From NCBI RefSeq assembly GCF_902497855.1, contig NZ_CABVHU010000001.1:628595-692594 (forward strand): a stretch of DNA of 64,000 nt. The letters run 5' to 3'. The DNA is from Pseudomonas fluorescens. Its GTDB lineage: Bacteria > Pseudomonadota > Gammaproteobacteria > Pseudomonadales > Pseudomonadaceae. The number at the start of each line of letters is the position of its first letter. Position 1 is the first letter of the stretch. Made by a program: the position numbers and the translations under genes. Positions 43,586 to 52,812 of this stretch are shown here, piece after piece. Under the pieces are notes generated by a model. It was not told the DNA's origin. It ran no database searches and worked only from the letters and a program-made list of their open reading frames with translations.

Positions 43586-44275
43586 ATGGAAACCTTGAGT
43601 TTCATTCTGGAAAACGGCGGGCTGATCAGTCTGTTGCTCGGGCAGCACCTGCTCATCGTGGGGTTGGCGGTGGGGCTGGCGATCCTGACCGGCGTGCCTG
43701 TCGGAATCGCGATATCCCAGCACCCCAGAACGCGCCGTTGGGTCCTGGCGTTCGCCGCTGTCCTGATGACCATTCCTTCTGCCGCGCTGTTCGGGCTGAT
43801 GATTCCGGCCCTGTCGCTGATCGGCTATGGGATCGGCGTTGTACCCGCGGTGATTGCGCTGTTTCTCTACTCCCAATTACCCATCATTCGAAACACCACC
43901 ACCGCGATCTCCAACATCGATCCCGCCTTGCGCGAAGCGGCGATCGGCATGGGCATGTCCACCTGGCAGCGCCTGCGCAAGGTTGAGTTGCCGATTGCGG
44001 TGCCGCTGATCATGGCGGGCGTCAGGATGGCGACCGTCATCAACATCGGCATCGCGGCCATCGCGGCCTACATCGGTGCCGGCGGCCTGGGCAGCCTCAT
44101 CATTCGCGGCATCGCTCAATCGGATACCCGACAGCTGTTGGCCGGCGCGATCGTCATCAGTGTGATTGCCATTGCGGCCGATTACGCACTGTACGGCTTG
44201 CAGCGCCTCCTGACGCCAAAAGGCTTGAACAAGAACAAAGTGGCCACTGGCCGAATGAAGGAAGCTACGACGTGA
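43586..44275 (+). CDS. OpuC/OsmU-type ABC permease 1
   Basis: 229-residue inner-membrane permease with about five to six hydrophobic segments and the EAA loop EAAIGMGMSTWQRLRKVELP. It is of the short OpuCB/OsmW-YehW length, unlike the ProW-type permeases at 5602-7295. First gene of a four-gene operon (permease, ATPase, permease, binding protein), the standard OpuC order. ATG after AAGG. GTGA overlap with the ATPase. Confidence 0.9.
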   Translation: METLSFILENGGLISLLLGQHLLIVGLAVGLAILTGVPVGIAISQHPRTRRWVLAFAAVLMTIPSAALFGLMIPALSLIGYGIGVVPAVIALFLYSQLPIIRNTTTAISNIDPALREAAIGMGMSTWQRLRKVELPIAVPLIMAGVRMATVINIGIAAIAAYIGAGGLGSLIIRGIAQSDTRQLLAGAIVISVIAIAADYALYGLQRLLTPKGLNKNKVATGRMKEATT

Positions 44276-45270
44276 TCCAGATCGAAAACCTGAACAAGCA
44301 ATTCGGCTCAATCACTGCAGTAGAAGATGTCTCATTCAATGTTGAAGAGGGGCAGATCTGCGTACTGCTTGGGCCGTCGGGCTGCGGTAAAACCACGACG
44401 CTGAAAATGATCAACCGACTGATCACGCCCACCTCCGGCACGATCCGGATCGGTGGTCGCGACACGTCCGAACTGGACAGCGTCACCCTCAAGCGCTCGA
44501 TCGGCTATGTGATCCAGCAAGTCGGGTTGTTCCCGAACATGACCGTCGAGGAAAACATCTGCGTCGTCCCCAATCTGTTGGGATGGGACAAAACCAGGAG
44601 CCGCAAGCGCGCCGCGGAGTTGCTGGAAGTGGTCGCGCTGGACCCGTCCAAATTCCTCAAGCGCTACCCCTGCGAACTGTCGGGTGGCCAGCAGCAGCGA
44701 GTAGGGGTGGCCCGGGCCTTGGCAGCGGATCCGCCGGTCATGTTGATGGATGAGCCTTTTGGCGCGATCGACCCGATCAACCGGGAAGTGATCCAGGACG
44801 AGTTCATGCGCATCCAGCGCCTCGTCAACAAGACCGTGCTGTTTGTCAGTCACGACATCGATGAAGCGGTGAAGATGGCGGACTGTGTCGCGCTGTTCCA
44901 CAACGGAAAAATCCAGCAGTTCGGCACCTCGGATGATCTGCTGGCCCGGCCCAACAGCGAGTTCGTGGCGAACTTCATGGGCGGCGACCGGATCATGAAA
45001 CGCTTGCGTCTGCTGCGCGCGGCTGACGTGGCCAGCAAGGTCCCACCACGGGAACACATGCAGATCGTGGGCGGCAACAGCGGTGTTACTTCGCACACGC
45101 ACCTGATCGTCAAGCCCGGGGATGACCTGCGCCAGGTGCTATCGCAACTGCTGGGACGCGGCCAGGACTGGGCACTGTGCAACGACAGCAACGGACGCTT
45201 TATCGGCTATGTCCACCAGGCCGACATTCTGGCGCGACTTGTTGAAAACATTACTCCGGTGGTGCACTGA
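44272..45270 (+). CDS. OpuC/OsmU-type ABC transporter ATPase
   Basis: 332 residues from a GTG start in GTGA overlap with the permease gene. Walker A is LGPSGCGKTTTL, the signature LSGGQQQRVGVARAL, Walker B VMLMDEPFGAIDP and the switch His in FVSHDIDEA. The C-terminal part is a CBS-like tail (TSHTHLIVKPGDDLRQ to FIGYVHQADIL). It powers import of a quaternary amine osmolyte or nutrient with the flanking permeases and binding protein. Confidence 0.92.
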   Translation: MIQIENLNKQFGSITAVEDVSFNVEEGQICVLLGPSGCGKTTTLKMINRLITPTSGTIRIGGRDTSELDSVTLKRSIGYVIQQVGLFPNMTVEENICVVPNLLGWDKTRSRKRAAELLEVVALDPSKFLKRYPCELSGGQQQRVGVARALAADPPVMLMDEPFGAIDPINREVIQDEFMRIQRLVNKTVLFVSHDIDEAVKMADCVALFHNGKIQQFGTSDDLLARPNSEFVANFMGGDRIMKRLRLLRAADVASKVPPREHMQIVGGNSGVTSHTHLIVKPGDDLRQVLSQLLGRGQDWALCNDSNGRFIGYVHQADILARLVENITPVVH

Positions 45271-45272
45271 CA

Positions 45273-45941
45273 ATGTCTGACTTACTGAGCAGATTGTGGG
45301 AAGGGCTGCAGTTTTACTGGGGCGACATCAGCTACCTGACGGTCCAGCATCTGCAGCTTGTGGCGATCAGCGGGGCGCTGGCCCTGGCCATCGCGCTGCC
45401 GTTGGGCGTGTGGATGAGCCGTCCGGCGAACCAGCGTTATGCCATGGCCAGCATGCAGGTGCTCAACGTCGGGCAGGCAATCCCCAAGCTCGCGTTGCTG
45501 GCGTTGGCCATGAGCTTTATCGGCGTCGGCAGCGGCGCGGCCATCATCGGCTTGTTTGTCGCGACCTTGTTACCCGTGGCGGTCAACACCTATGAAGGCT
45601 TGCGCGCCGTGCCGCAGCACTTGGTCGAAGCGGCCGAGGCCATGGGCATGACACCCCGCGAAACGCTGTGGAAGGTCGAAATTCCGAATGCGATGAACGT
45701 GATTTTCGCAGGCATCCGCACGGCGCTGGCGATCAACGTCGGTACCGCACCGCTGGCCTTCCTGGTCGGTGGCGGCGGGCTGGGCGAGTTGATCTTTACC
45801 GGCATCGACCTGAACGACTTCGGCATGATGCTGGCCGGCGCCATAGCGACTGCGCTGTTGGCGATTGCAGTCGATCTGGGCTGCGGCTTGATTCAAAACA
45901 TTGCAGTGTCACGGGGCTTGAGGTTGGCCGGGCGCGAATGA
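45273..45941 (+). CDS. OpuC/OsmU-type ABC permease 2
   Basis: 222-residue permease, partner of the one at 43586. It has five to six hydrophobic segments and the EAA loop EAAEAMGMTPRETLWKVEIP. It starts two bases after the ATPase stop. Two distinct short permeases flanking the ATPase gene are the hallmark of OpuC/OsmU importers. Confidence 0.9.
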   Translation: MSDLLSRLWEGLQFYWGDISYLTVQHLQLVAISGALALAIALPLGVWMSRPANQRYAMASMQVLNVGQAIPKLALLALAMSFIGVGSGAAIIGLFVATLLPVAVNTYEGLRAVPQHLVEAAEAMGMTPRETLWKVEIPNAMNVIFAGIRTALAINVGTAPLAFLVGGGGLGELIFTGIDLNDFGMMLAGAIATALLAIAVDLGCGLIQNIAVSRGLRLAGRE

Positions 45942-45983
45942 ATCTGAAGACCATAGACAAAAATCAATAATATGAGGTGCACG

Positions 45984-46877
45984 ATGATTTATCGAATGCT
46001 AGCCAGTCTGATCTTTACCCTGAGTCTTGTTTCAGGCGTTGTGGGCAGTGCTTCTGCCAACAGCACGATTGTGGTCGGCGGCAAGAAATTTACCGAGCAG
46101 CAATTGGTTGCCGAGATGACCACTCAACTCCTGCGCGCCAATGGCTACAGCGTCGATAAACGCCCGGACCTGGGCTCCTCCGTCTTGCGCGCGGCGCAAG
46201 AGAATGGGCAGGTCGATGTGTATTGGGAATACACCGGCACTTCGCTGATTACTTACAATAAAGTCACGGACAAACTCGACGCTGAACAGACATACAAGAA
46301 GATCAGCGAGCTTGACGCGCAAAAGGGCATCACCTGGTTGAACCCTTCCAAGGCCAATAACACCTACGCCTTTGCCATGCGCAAGGACGAGGCCGAGAAG
46401 GATGGCATCGTCTCCATCAGCGATCTTGCGAAGAAGATTGAAACAGGCAAGTCCTATAAATTCGCCTCCAACGCTGAGTTCTTTTCGCGACCCGATGGCT
46501 TGCGTCCTCTGCAAGAGACGTACAAGTTTGAATTCGAGCGCAAGAACATCGTTCGCATGGACGGCGGGCTGACCTACCAGGCGCTCAGGGATGGGCAGGT
46601 CGACCTGGCCTTGGTCCTGTCGACGGATGGGCGAATCCCGGCCTTCGGCTTCGTGGTGCTGAAGGACGATAAAGGCTTCTTCCCCAGCTACGCGCTGACG
46701 CCAGTGATTCGCACTGAAGTGTTCAAGGAGAATCCAAAGATCGGCGAGTTGCTTAACGCCCTGTCGTCCAAGCTGGACGACGACACCATTGCGGGGCTCA
46801 ATTCCCGGGTCGACGTCGGCCGTGAGTCCATCGAGAGCGTGTCCAAGGAATTTCTTCAGAAGAATAAGCTGCTCTAG
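45984..46877 (+). CDS. OpuC/OsmF-type substrate-binding protein
   Basis: 297-residue periplasmic binding protein. A signal peptide (MLASLIFTLSLVSGVVG) ends around ASA-N near residue 26. The mature start IVVGGKKFTEQQLVAEMTTQ is the diagnostic OpuCC/OsmF motif, and VDVYWEYTGTSLITY supplies part of the aromatic ligand cage. ATG 45984 has AGGTG six bases upstream and is better than the ATG at 45972. Last gene of the importer operon, followed by a terminator. Likely ligand: a betaine, choline, carnitine or related compound. Confidence 0.92.
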   Translation: MIYRMLASLIFTLSLVSGVVGSASANSTIVVGGKKFTEQQLVAEMTTQLLRANGYSVDKRPDLGSSVLRAAQENGQVDVYWEYTGTSLITYNKVTDKLDAEQTYKKISELDAQKGITWLNPSKANNTYAFAMRKDEAEKDGIVSISDLAKKIETGKSYKFASNAEFFSRPDGLRPLQETYKFEFERKNIVRMDGGLTYQALRDGQVDLALVLSTDGRIPAFGFVVLKDDKGFFPSYALTPVIRTEVFKENPKIGELLNALSSKLDDDTIAGLNSRVDVGRESIESVSKEFLQKNKLL

Positions 46878-46925
46878 TGAGTTCGCGGTGGCGTTGAAGT
46901 CACCCGGTTCGATCATGACTGTCCG

Positions 46926-46954
46926 GGCCAGCTGAATATCGCTGGCCTCTTTTT
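46926..46954 (+). terminator. Rho-independent terminator of the importer operon
   Basis: GGCCAGC / GCTGGCC stem with an eight-base loop followed by TCTTTTTA, 49 bases after the stop. Confidence 0.85.
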
Positions 46955-47036
46955 ATCCTGCCTATTTGTATCGCTCACCCCATTAGCCCGGGGCATGAGC
47001 TCATTTCGTTCGTCTGTACTTATTAGGTGACTACCC

Positions 47037-48581
47037 ATGCAGTTGAATAAGAAGTTCGTGGCGTGTTCGTTTTTGCTGGTGGCGGCAAGTGCTCAGGCAG
47101 ATGGCGGTATCGAGCGCATGACCCTTGCCGATATGCGTCATGCGTTGAATAACGGGACCCTCAGTTCCGAGCAGCTGGTCCGGCACTATCTGGATAACAT
47201 TCAGGCGAACAATCATCAGGGCCAAAACATCAATGCGTTGGTGACCGTCAATGAACAGGCGATCGATCAGGCCCGCCAGTGGGATGCTGAACGGGCGAAA
47301 AATCCCAATGCCCGGTACGCACCACTGGCCGGTATTCCGTTCGTGGTGAAGGACAACTTCGACACCGCCGGTATGGTCACCTCCGGCGGGTCCTACGTGC
47401 TGCGTTCTTCTGTGCCGAGCCAGGATGCCTTCGCCGTCAAGAAGCTGATCGACGGGCAAGCCATTCTGCTCGGCAAGGCCAACCTGTCGGAACTGGCCGC
47501 GTCGTTTGGCTGGTTTGGCTACAGCTCGTTTGGCGGCCAGACGCTGAACCCGAGAAACACCAAGCGTGATGCGTCGGGCTCCAGCAGCGGTTCTGCCGCG
47601 TCGGTAGCGGCGGCGTTTGCACCCTTTGCCCTGGGCTCGGACACCAGCGGCTCGATCCGCGCGCCGGCCAGCGTCACCGGCACGGTGGGTTTGCGACCTT
47701 CGCTGGGGCTGATCAGCCGTAGCGGCATTATCCCGCTGTCGCTTGCGTTCGATACCGGTGGTGTCATCACCAACAGTGTGCTGGACCAGGCCATCGTGCT
47801 GGACGCGATCAAGGGTCAGGACAAAACCGACCCGGCGACCCTGGATATTGCCGCAGACAAAATACAGTTCGAACCCGCGCTGAGCGCTACCTCGTTGCAA
47901 GGCAAGACCATCGGGGTGATCACCAACTTCACAGGCGCCAACCCGGAGGTGGATGCGGTCTTTAAAACCGCCCGGGAAACCCTCGGCAAACGCGGTGCGA
48001 AGGTCGTCTCCATCGAATTGCCAAAAGCCTTTGAAACCCTATGGGGCGACGTGCTCGGCCCTGTGGGGGAGAGCGAATTCAAACCGCAATTCGAACGCTA
48101 TCTGGCTACCCTCAACCCGAGCCAACCCCGAACGCTGGCGCAGTTTCTCGACCTGGCGAAGAAAAATCAGGCGCAAAACGGTGCGCATGGCATGAACCCG
48201 GCACGCTTGGCCGGCCTGGAAACAGTAGCGAATGCCACGAGCACCGATTCGCCGCAGTACATCTCCATCCTTTCCCGGAAGATTCCGCAGCTGCGTGCGG
48301 AGCTGATGGGCATCATGAAGAAGAATAACGTGGACAGCCTGTTCTTCGCGACCATCAACTGCCCGGCTTCGGTGGTCCAGGGCGTGACCGATGACAGTTA
48401 CGTGTGCACATCCGGCGATACCTACGCTGCGTCGTACATTGCCTCCGCGACTGGATTCCCCGAGATCACCGTTCCGGCAGGCACGATCAAGGGCAACCTG
48501 CCGGTCGGTGTTTCGTTCCTCGGCGGCTACGGCGAAGACGCCAAGGTGGTCGGTTTTGGTTACGCGTTCCTCGGGCGGTAG
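47037..48581 (+). CDS. Exported amidase-signature family amidase
   Basis: 514 residues. A signal peptide (KKFVACSFLLVAASAQA) cleaves near residue 21, so it acts in the periplasm. The Ser-cisSer-Lys triad is recognisable: Lys105 (FVVKDNF), Ser182 in DASGSSSGSA and Ser206 in GSDTSGSIRAPA, the last two 24 residues apart as in characterised amidases. It hydrolyses an amide of unknown structure. It lies just after the quaternary-amine importer, so it might release the imported amine, but a terminator separates them. AGGTG ribosome site. Confidence 0.9.
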   Translation: MQLNKKFVACSFLLVAASAQADGGIERMTLADMRHALNNGTLSSEQLVRHYLDNIQANNHQGQNINALVTVNEQAIDQARQWDAERAKNPNARYAPLAGIPFVVKDNFDTAGMVTSGGSYVLRSSVPSQDAFAVKKLIDGQAILLGKANLSELAASFGWFGYSSFGGQTLNPRNTKRDASGSSSGSAASVAAAFAPFALGSDTSGSIRAPASVTGTVGLRPSLGLISRSGIIPLSLAFDTGGVITNSVLDQAIVLDAIKGQDKTDPATLDIAADKIQFEPALSATSLQGKTIGVITNFTGANPEVDAVFKTARETLGKRGAKVVSIELPKAFETLWGDVLGPVGESEFKPQFERYLATLNPSQPRTLAQFLDLAKKNQAQNGAHGMNPARLAGLETVANATSTDSPQYISILSRKIPQLRAELMGIMKKNNVDSLFFATINCPASVVQGVTDDSYVCTSGDTYAASYIASATGFPEITVPAGTIKGNLPVGVSFLGGYGEDAKVVGFGYAFLGR

Positions 48582-48601
48582 TTCCACAGATTCAGCGCAG
48601 C

Positions 48602-48719
48602 CCTGTAGGAGCCGAGCTTGCTCGCGATGGACGCGAACGATAACGCGGGGCACCAGAATGCCCGCGTCGGCTGAACGTTTTTTCGCGGGCAAGCCACGCT
48701 CCCACAGGTTCTGCGCGGT
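48602..48719. repeat. REPIN (inverted pair of REP sequences)
   Basis: CTGTAGGAGCCGAGCTTGCT near 48603 is mirrored by a diverged copy (GCGGGCAAGCCACGCTCCCA) near 48686-48716. Together they form the two-REP hairpin common between Pseudomonas genes, here between the convergent amidase and LysR genes. Confidence 0.8.
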
Positions 48720-48733
48720 TCAGGCGGCATCGT

Positions 48734-49618
48734 TCAGATCTGTTCCAGCAACCAGGTACGGAACGCGACGAGCGACGGCAGCATTTCGTTGCGCGGCGGG
48801 TAGGCCAGGTAGTAACTGCGCTGGCTGGCGAAGGGCTGGTCGAGGCTGATCAGCTCGGCGTTGGCCAGCTCGTCGGCCACCAGAATACGCGGCACCAGGC
48901 CGATGCCGATACCGGCCCTGACGGCCTGGATCAAATGCGAGGTCAGTTCGAAACTCGGCCCCAGCCGCATCATTCGATGGGGCAGGCCGTGGTGGCTGAA
49001 CCACTCACCCCAGACGTTGGCGTTGCTTGCGACGTTGAGTAGCGTCTGGCTGCCAATACGCTCCGCGGTCCATACGTCATGCAGCTCGGCCGCTTCTGGA
49101 GAAATAATCACCATCAGTTCTTCGGTGTGCAGGCGATGGCTGATCAACCCCGGCAAGTCGGCGCTGCCAACGACGATTGCGGCATCGATGCCGCTGGTTT
49201 CGAAGTCGATGGCGTCGATCCGCGAGTTGATGTGCACCAGCATGCCGGGATGGGTCTTGTAGAAGTCATGCAGGCGTGGCAACAACCACTTCGAGCCGAA
49301 GGTTGGCAACGTGGCCAGGCGCAAGGTGCCGCTGCCGGACTGATAGGCCATCGCCTGCAAGGTGGCACTGCGGATGCGTCCGAGCGCTTCAGTCATCTCC
49401 CGCTGGTACAGGCGACCGACATCGGTCAATTGCACTTGCCGGCCTTCACGGCGAAACAGCGTCAGGCCCAGTTGTTGTTCCAGCGCCTGGACTTGGCGGC
49501 TCACGGCGCTTTGGGTCAGTGACAGTTCCAGCGCGGCGCGGGTGTAGCTCTCATGGCGGGCGGCGGCTTCAAAGGCCAGCAGCAACGACATCGAAGGGGT
49601 GAGGTGACGGTAATTCAT
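48734..49618 (-). CDS. LysR-family transcriptional regulator (GcvA-like)
   Basis: 294 residues. The N-terminal winged helix (AALELSLTQSAVSRQVQALE, residues about 28-47) is followed by the periplasmic-binding-protein-like effector domain (LRLATLPTFGSKWLLPRL; GIGIGLVPRILV). The GcvA-like subgroup is suggested by PTFGSKWLLPRL and WLLEQI at the end. It is divergent from the D-2-hydroxyacid dehydrogenase gene across 159 bases and so probably controls it. Effector unknown. Confidence 0.92.
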   Translation of the reverse strand: MNYRHLTPSMSLLLAFEAAARHESYTRAALELSLTQSAVSRQVQALEQQLGLTLFRREGRQVQLTDVGRLYQREMTEALGRIRSATLQAMAYQSGSGTLRLATLPTFGSKWLLPRLHDFYKTHPGMLVHINSRIDAIDFETSGIDAAIVVGSADLPGLISHRLHTEELMVIISPEAAELHDVWTAERIGSQTLLNVASNANVWGEWFSHHGLPHRMMRLGPSFELTSHLIQAVRAGIGIGLVPRILVADELANAELISLDQPFASQRSYYLAYPPRNEMLPSLVAFRTWLLEQI

Positions 49619-49777
49619 TCGTAAAAGTCATCGATAGCGGCAGGATTATCCGTTTGTCCCACGCCAGAGCCTGCAGGATCATTGGCGTAGCCGAAAACCT
49701 GAGGCTGAGCCATTAATGCTCAGACGACAAGTGTTTTGAATTTTTCCATGATTAGACCGACAAGAGAACAGCCTGCG

Positions 49778-52700
49778 ATGATCGCCCAGTTGCCCACCGT
49801 TGCACTCGCGGCAGACTACCCGCAATTCCTGCAAGCCCTGCGGGCCAGCGGTTTTCGCGGTCAGCTCAGCGCCGACTACGCCACCCGCACCGTGCTGGCC
49901 ACCGACAACTCGATTTACCAGCGTCTGCCGCAAGCGGCGGTATTCCCTCTGGACGCGGACGACATCGCGCGCATTGCGACCTTGATGGCCGAACCACGCT
50001 TTCGCCAGATCAAACTGACCCCGCGCGGAGGTGGCACCGGCACCAACGGCCAGTCATTGACCGATGGCATCGTGGTCGACCTGTCGCGGCACATGAACAC
50101 CATCCTCGAAATCAACGTCGCCGAGCGCTGGGTGCGGGTGCAGGCGGGCGTGGTCAAGGATCAGCTCAATGCCGCGCTCAAGCCTCATGGGCTGTTTTTC
50201 GCCCCGGAGTTGTCGACATCCAATCGCGCCACTGTCGGCGGCATGATTAACACCGACGCCAGCGGCCAGGGCAGTTGCACCTACGGCAAGACCCGCGATC
50301 ACGTCCTGGAACTGCATAGCGTACTGCTCGGCGGTGAGCGCCTGCACAGCCAGCCGCTGTCCGACGCGGAACTGCAAGCAGCGTGCACCCAGCCCGGCCG
50401 AATCGGCGAAGTGTACCGGGTGGCGCGGCATATTCAGGAAACCCAGGCTCACCTGATCGAAGCCGTGTTCCCCAAGCTCAATCGTTGCCTGACCGGCTAT
50501 GACCTGGCGCACCTGCGCGATGAGCACGGGCGTTTCAACCTCAACAGCGTGCTGTGCGGCGCGGAAGGCTCGTTGGGCTACATCGTCGAAGCCAAACTCA
50601 ACGTGCTGCCGATCCCGAAATATTCGGTGCTGGTGAACGTGCGCTACGGCAGCTTCATGGATGCGTTGCGTGACGCCAATGCCTTGTTGGCGCACAAGCC
50701 GTTGTCCATCGAAACCGTGGACTCCAAGGTGTTGCTGCTGGCGATGAAAGACATCGTCTGGCACAGCGTTGCCGAGTATTTCCCGGCCGACGCCGGGCGC
50801 GCGACGCTGGGCATCAATCTGGTGGAGTTCAGCGGCGATGACGTGGCGCAAGTGAACGCTCGGGTGGCGTCGTTTGTGCAGCACCTGCAATCAGACACCA
50901 GGATCGAGCGCCTGGGCCATACGTTGGCCGAAGGCGCCGAAGCCGTAAGCCGTGTCTACACCATGCGCAAACGCTCGGTTGGCCTGTTGGGCAACGTCGA
51001 CGGCGAGGTTCGTGCGCAGCCTTTCGTTGAAGATACCGCTGTGCCGCCAGAAAAACTGGCCGACTACATCGCCGAGTTTCGTGCGTTGCTGGACAGCTAT
51101 AACCTGGCGTACGGCATGTTCGGTCACGTCGATGCGGGCGTGTTGCACGTGCGCCCGGCGCTGGACATGAAAGACCCGGCCCAGGCCGCGCTGGTCAAGC
51201 CGATTTCCGATGCCGTGGCCGAGTTGACCCGGCGTTACGGTGGGCTGCTGTGGGGCGAGCATGGCAAGGGATTGCGTTCGGAATATGTGCCCGGGTTTTT
51301 TGGCGAGTTGTATCCGTCGCTGCAATTGCTCAAGGGCGCGTTCGACCCGCACAATCAGCTCAATCCCGGCAAGATCTGCACCCCGCCGGATGCCGCCCAG
51401 GGCTTGCTCAAGGTCAACGAAGTGACGTTGCGCGGTGATCTGGATCGGCAGATCGACGAGCGCGTCTGGCAAAGCTTCGGTACCGCCATGCACTGCAACG
51501 GTAACGGCGCCTGCTACAACTACGACCCCGACGATGCGATGTGCCCGTCGTGGAAAGCCACCCGTGAACGCCAGCATTCGCCGAAGGGCAGGGCGTCATT
51601 GATTCGCGAGTGGTTGCGCCTGCAAGGCGCGGCCAATATCGATGTATTGCAAGCGGCCCGAGGCAAGTTGTCGTGGTTGAGCGGGTTGCCGACACGGTTG
51701 CGCAATAACCTGGCGCGCTCCCGTGGCGAGGCGGATTTCTCCCACGAAGTCTACGACGCGATGGCCGGTTGCCTGGCCTGTAAATCCTGTGCCGGACAAT
51801 GCCCGGTCAAGGTCAATGTCCCGGAATTCCGCTCGCGTTTTCTCGAGCTGTACCACGGTCGTTATCAGCGCCCGCTCCGTGATTACCTGATCGGCTCGCT
51901 GGAGTTCACCATTCCTTACATGGCTTACGCGCCGGGCCTGTACAACGCGGTGATGGGCTCGAGATGGGTGAGCCGTCTGCTTGAGCGACAGGTCGGCATG
52001 CTGGACAGTCCGCTGATCCACCGCCATGACTTGCAGGCCACCTTGACCCGTTGCAAGGTCGCTGTCGCCAGCGTGCCAGCCCTGCGCGAACTGACTGCAG
52101 CACAACGTGAGCGCAGCGTGGTGCTGGTGCAGGACGCCTTCACCCGTTACTTCGAAACCCCGTTGCTGGCGAGCTTTATCCAGTTGGCGCATGCGATGGG
52201 CTTTCGGGTGTTTTTGGCGCCCTATAGCGCCAACGGCAAGCCTTTGCACGTGCAGGGTTTCCTCGGCGCCTTCGCCAAGGCAGCGATCCGCAACGCCACT
52301 CAGCTCAAGGCGCTCGCCGATTGCGGCGTGTCGCTGGTAGGACTGGACCCGGCGATGACGCTGGTCTACCGCCAGGAATATCAGAAAGTACCAGGACTCA
52401 ACGATTGCCCGAAGGTCTTGCTGCCTCAGGAATGGCTCGTCGACGCGCTACCCGAAAACCCGCACACCGCGACCGGGACCTTCCGTTTGTTGGCGCACTG
52501 CACCGAGAAAACCAATGTCCCGGCCAGTTCTGCGCAATGGGAAACCGTGTTCGCCCGGCTAGGGCTCAAGCTGATGACGGAGGCAAGCGGCTGCTGCGGC
52601 ATGTCCGGAACCTATGGCCACGAATCCCGGAACCAGGACACCTCGCGGACCATTTTCGAGCAGTCATGGGCCGGCAAGCTGGACAAAAAAGGTGAGGCGC

Positions 52701-52798
52701 TCGCTACGGGGTATTCCTGCCGCAGCCAGGTGAAGCGTCTGGCCGACAGGCAGCTGCGTCATCCGCTGGAGGTGGTGTTGGAGCATTATTCGGGATGA
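49778..52798 (+). CDS. ydiJ: YdiJ-type FAD/Fe-S D-2-hydroxyacid dehydrogenase
   Basis: 1006 residues. An N-terminal FAD-binding PCMH/BBE oxidase domain (LTPRGGGTGTNGQSLTDG, then the ATVGGMINTDASGQGS flavin loop) leads to a C-terminal Fe-S region (CNGNGACYN...CPSW and CLACKSCAGQCPV) with a GlpC-like CCG tail (ASGCCGMSGTYGHE). This fused layout is that of E. coli YdiJ, a D-2-hydroxyglutarate dehydrogenase. ATG 49778 is preferred; an upstream ATG (49748) lacks a ribosome site. Neighbouring LysR is divergent. Confidence 0.9.
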   Translation: MIAQLPTVALAADYPQFLQALRASGFRGQLSADYATRTVLATDNSIYQRLPQAAVFPLDADDIARIATLMAEPRFRQIKLTPRGGGTGTNGQSLTDGIVVDLSRHMNTILEINVAERWVRVQAGVVKDQLNAALKPHGLFFAPELSTSNRATVGGMINTDASGQGSCTYGKTRDHVLELHSVLLGGERLHSQPLSDAELQAACTQPGRIGEVYRVARHIQETQAHLIEAVFPKLNRCLTGYDLAHLRDEHGRFNLNSVLCGAEGSLGYIVEAKLNVLPIPKYSVLVNVRYGSFMDALRDANALLAHKPLSIETVDSKVLLLAMKDIVWHSVAEYFPADAGRATLGINLVEFSGDDVAQVNARVASFVQHLQSDTRIERLGHTLAEGAEAVSRVYTMRKRSVGLLGNVDGEVRAQPFVEDTAVPPEKLADYIAEFRALLDSYNLAYGMFGHVDAGVLHVRPALDMKDPAQAALVKPISDAVAELTRRYGGLLWGEHGKGLRSEYVPGFFGELYPSLQLLKGAFDPHNQLNPGKICTPPDAAQGLLKVNEVTLRGDLDRQIDERVWQSFGTAMHCNGNGACYNYDPDDAMCPSWKATRERQHSPKGRASLIREWLRLQGAANIDVLQAARGKLSWLSGLPTRLRNNLARSRGEADFSHEVYDAMAGCLACKSCAGQCPVKVNVPEFRSRFLELYHGRYQRPLRDYLIGSLEFTIPYMAYAPGLYNAVMGSRWVSRLLERQVGMLDSPLIHRHDLQATLTRCKVAVASVPALRELTAAQRERSVVLVQDAFTRYFETPLLASFIQLAHAMGFRVFLAPYSANGKPLHVQGFLGAFAKAAIRNATQLKALADCGVSLVGLDPAMTLVYRQEYQKVPGLNDCPKVLLPQEWLVDALPENPHTATGTFRLLAHCTEKTNVPASSAQWETVFARLGLKLMTEASGCCGMSGTYGHESRNQDTSRTIFEQSWAGKLDKKGEALATGYSCRSQVKRLADRQLRHPLEVVLEHYSG

Positions 52799-52812
52799 GG
52801 GCGACGGCCCCG

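Noticed and set aside
43341..43598. 85-residue frame upstream of the OpuC permease
   Set aside because: It runs into the permease gene, has no ribosome site and no recognisable domain; treated as leader region.
48602..48719. CRISPR-like repeats between amidase and LysR
   Set aside because: Only two inverted copies without spacers of uniform length; they match REP sequences.
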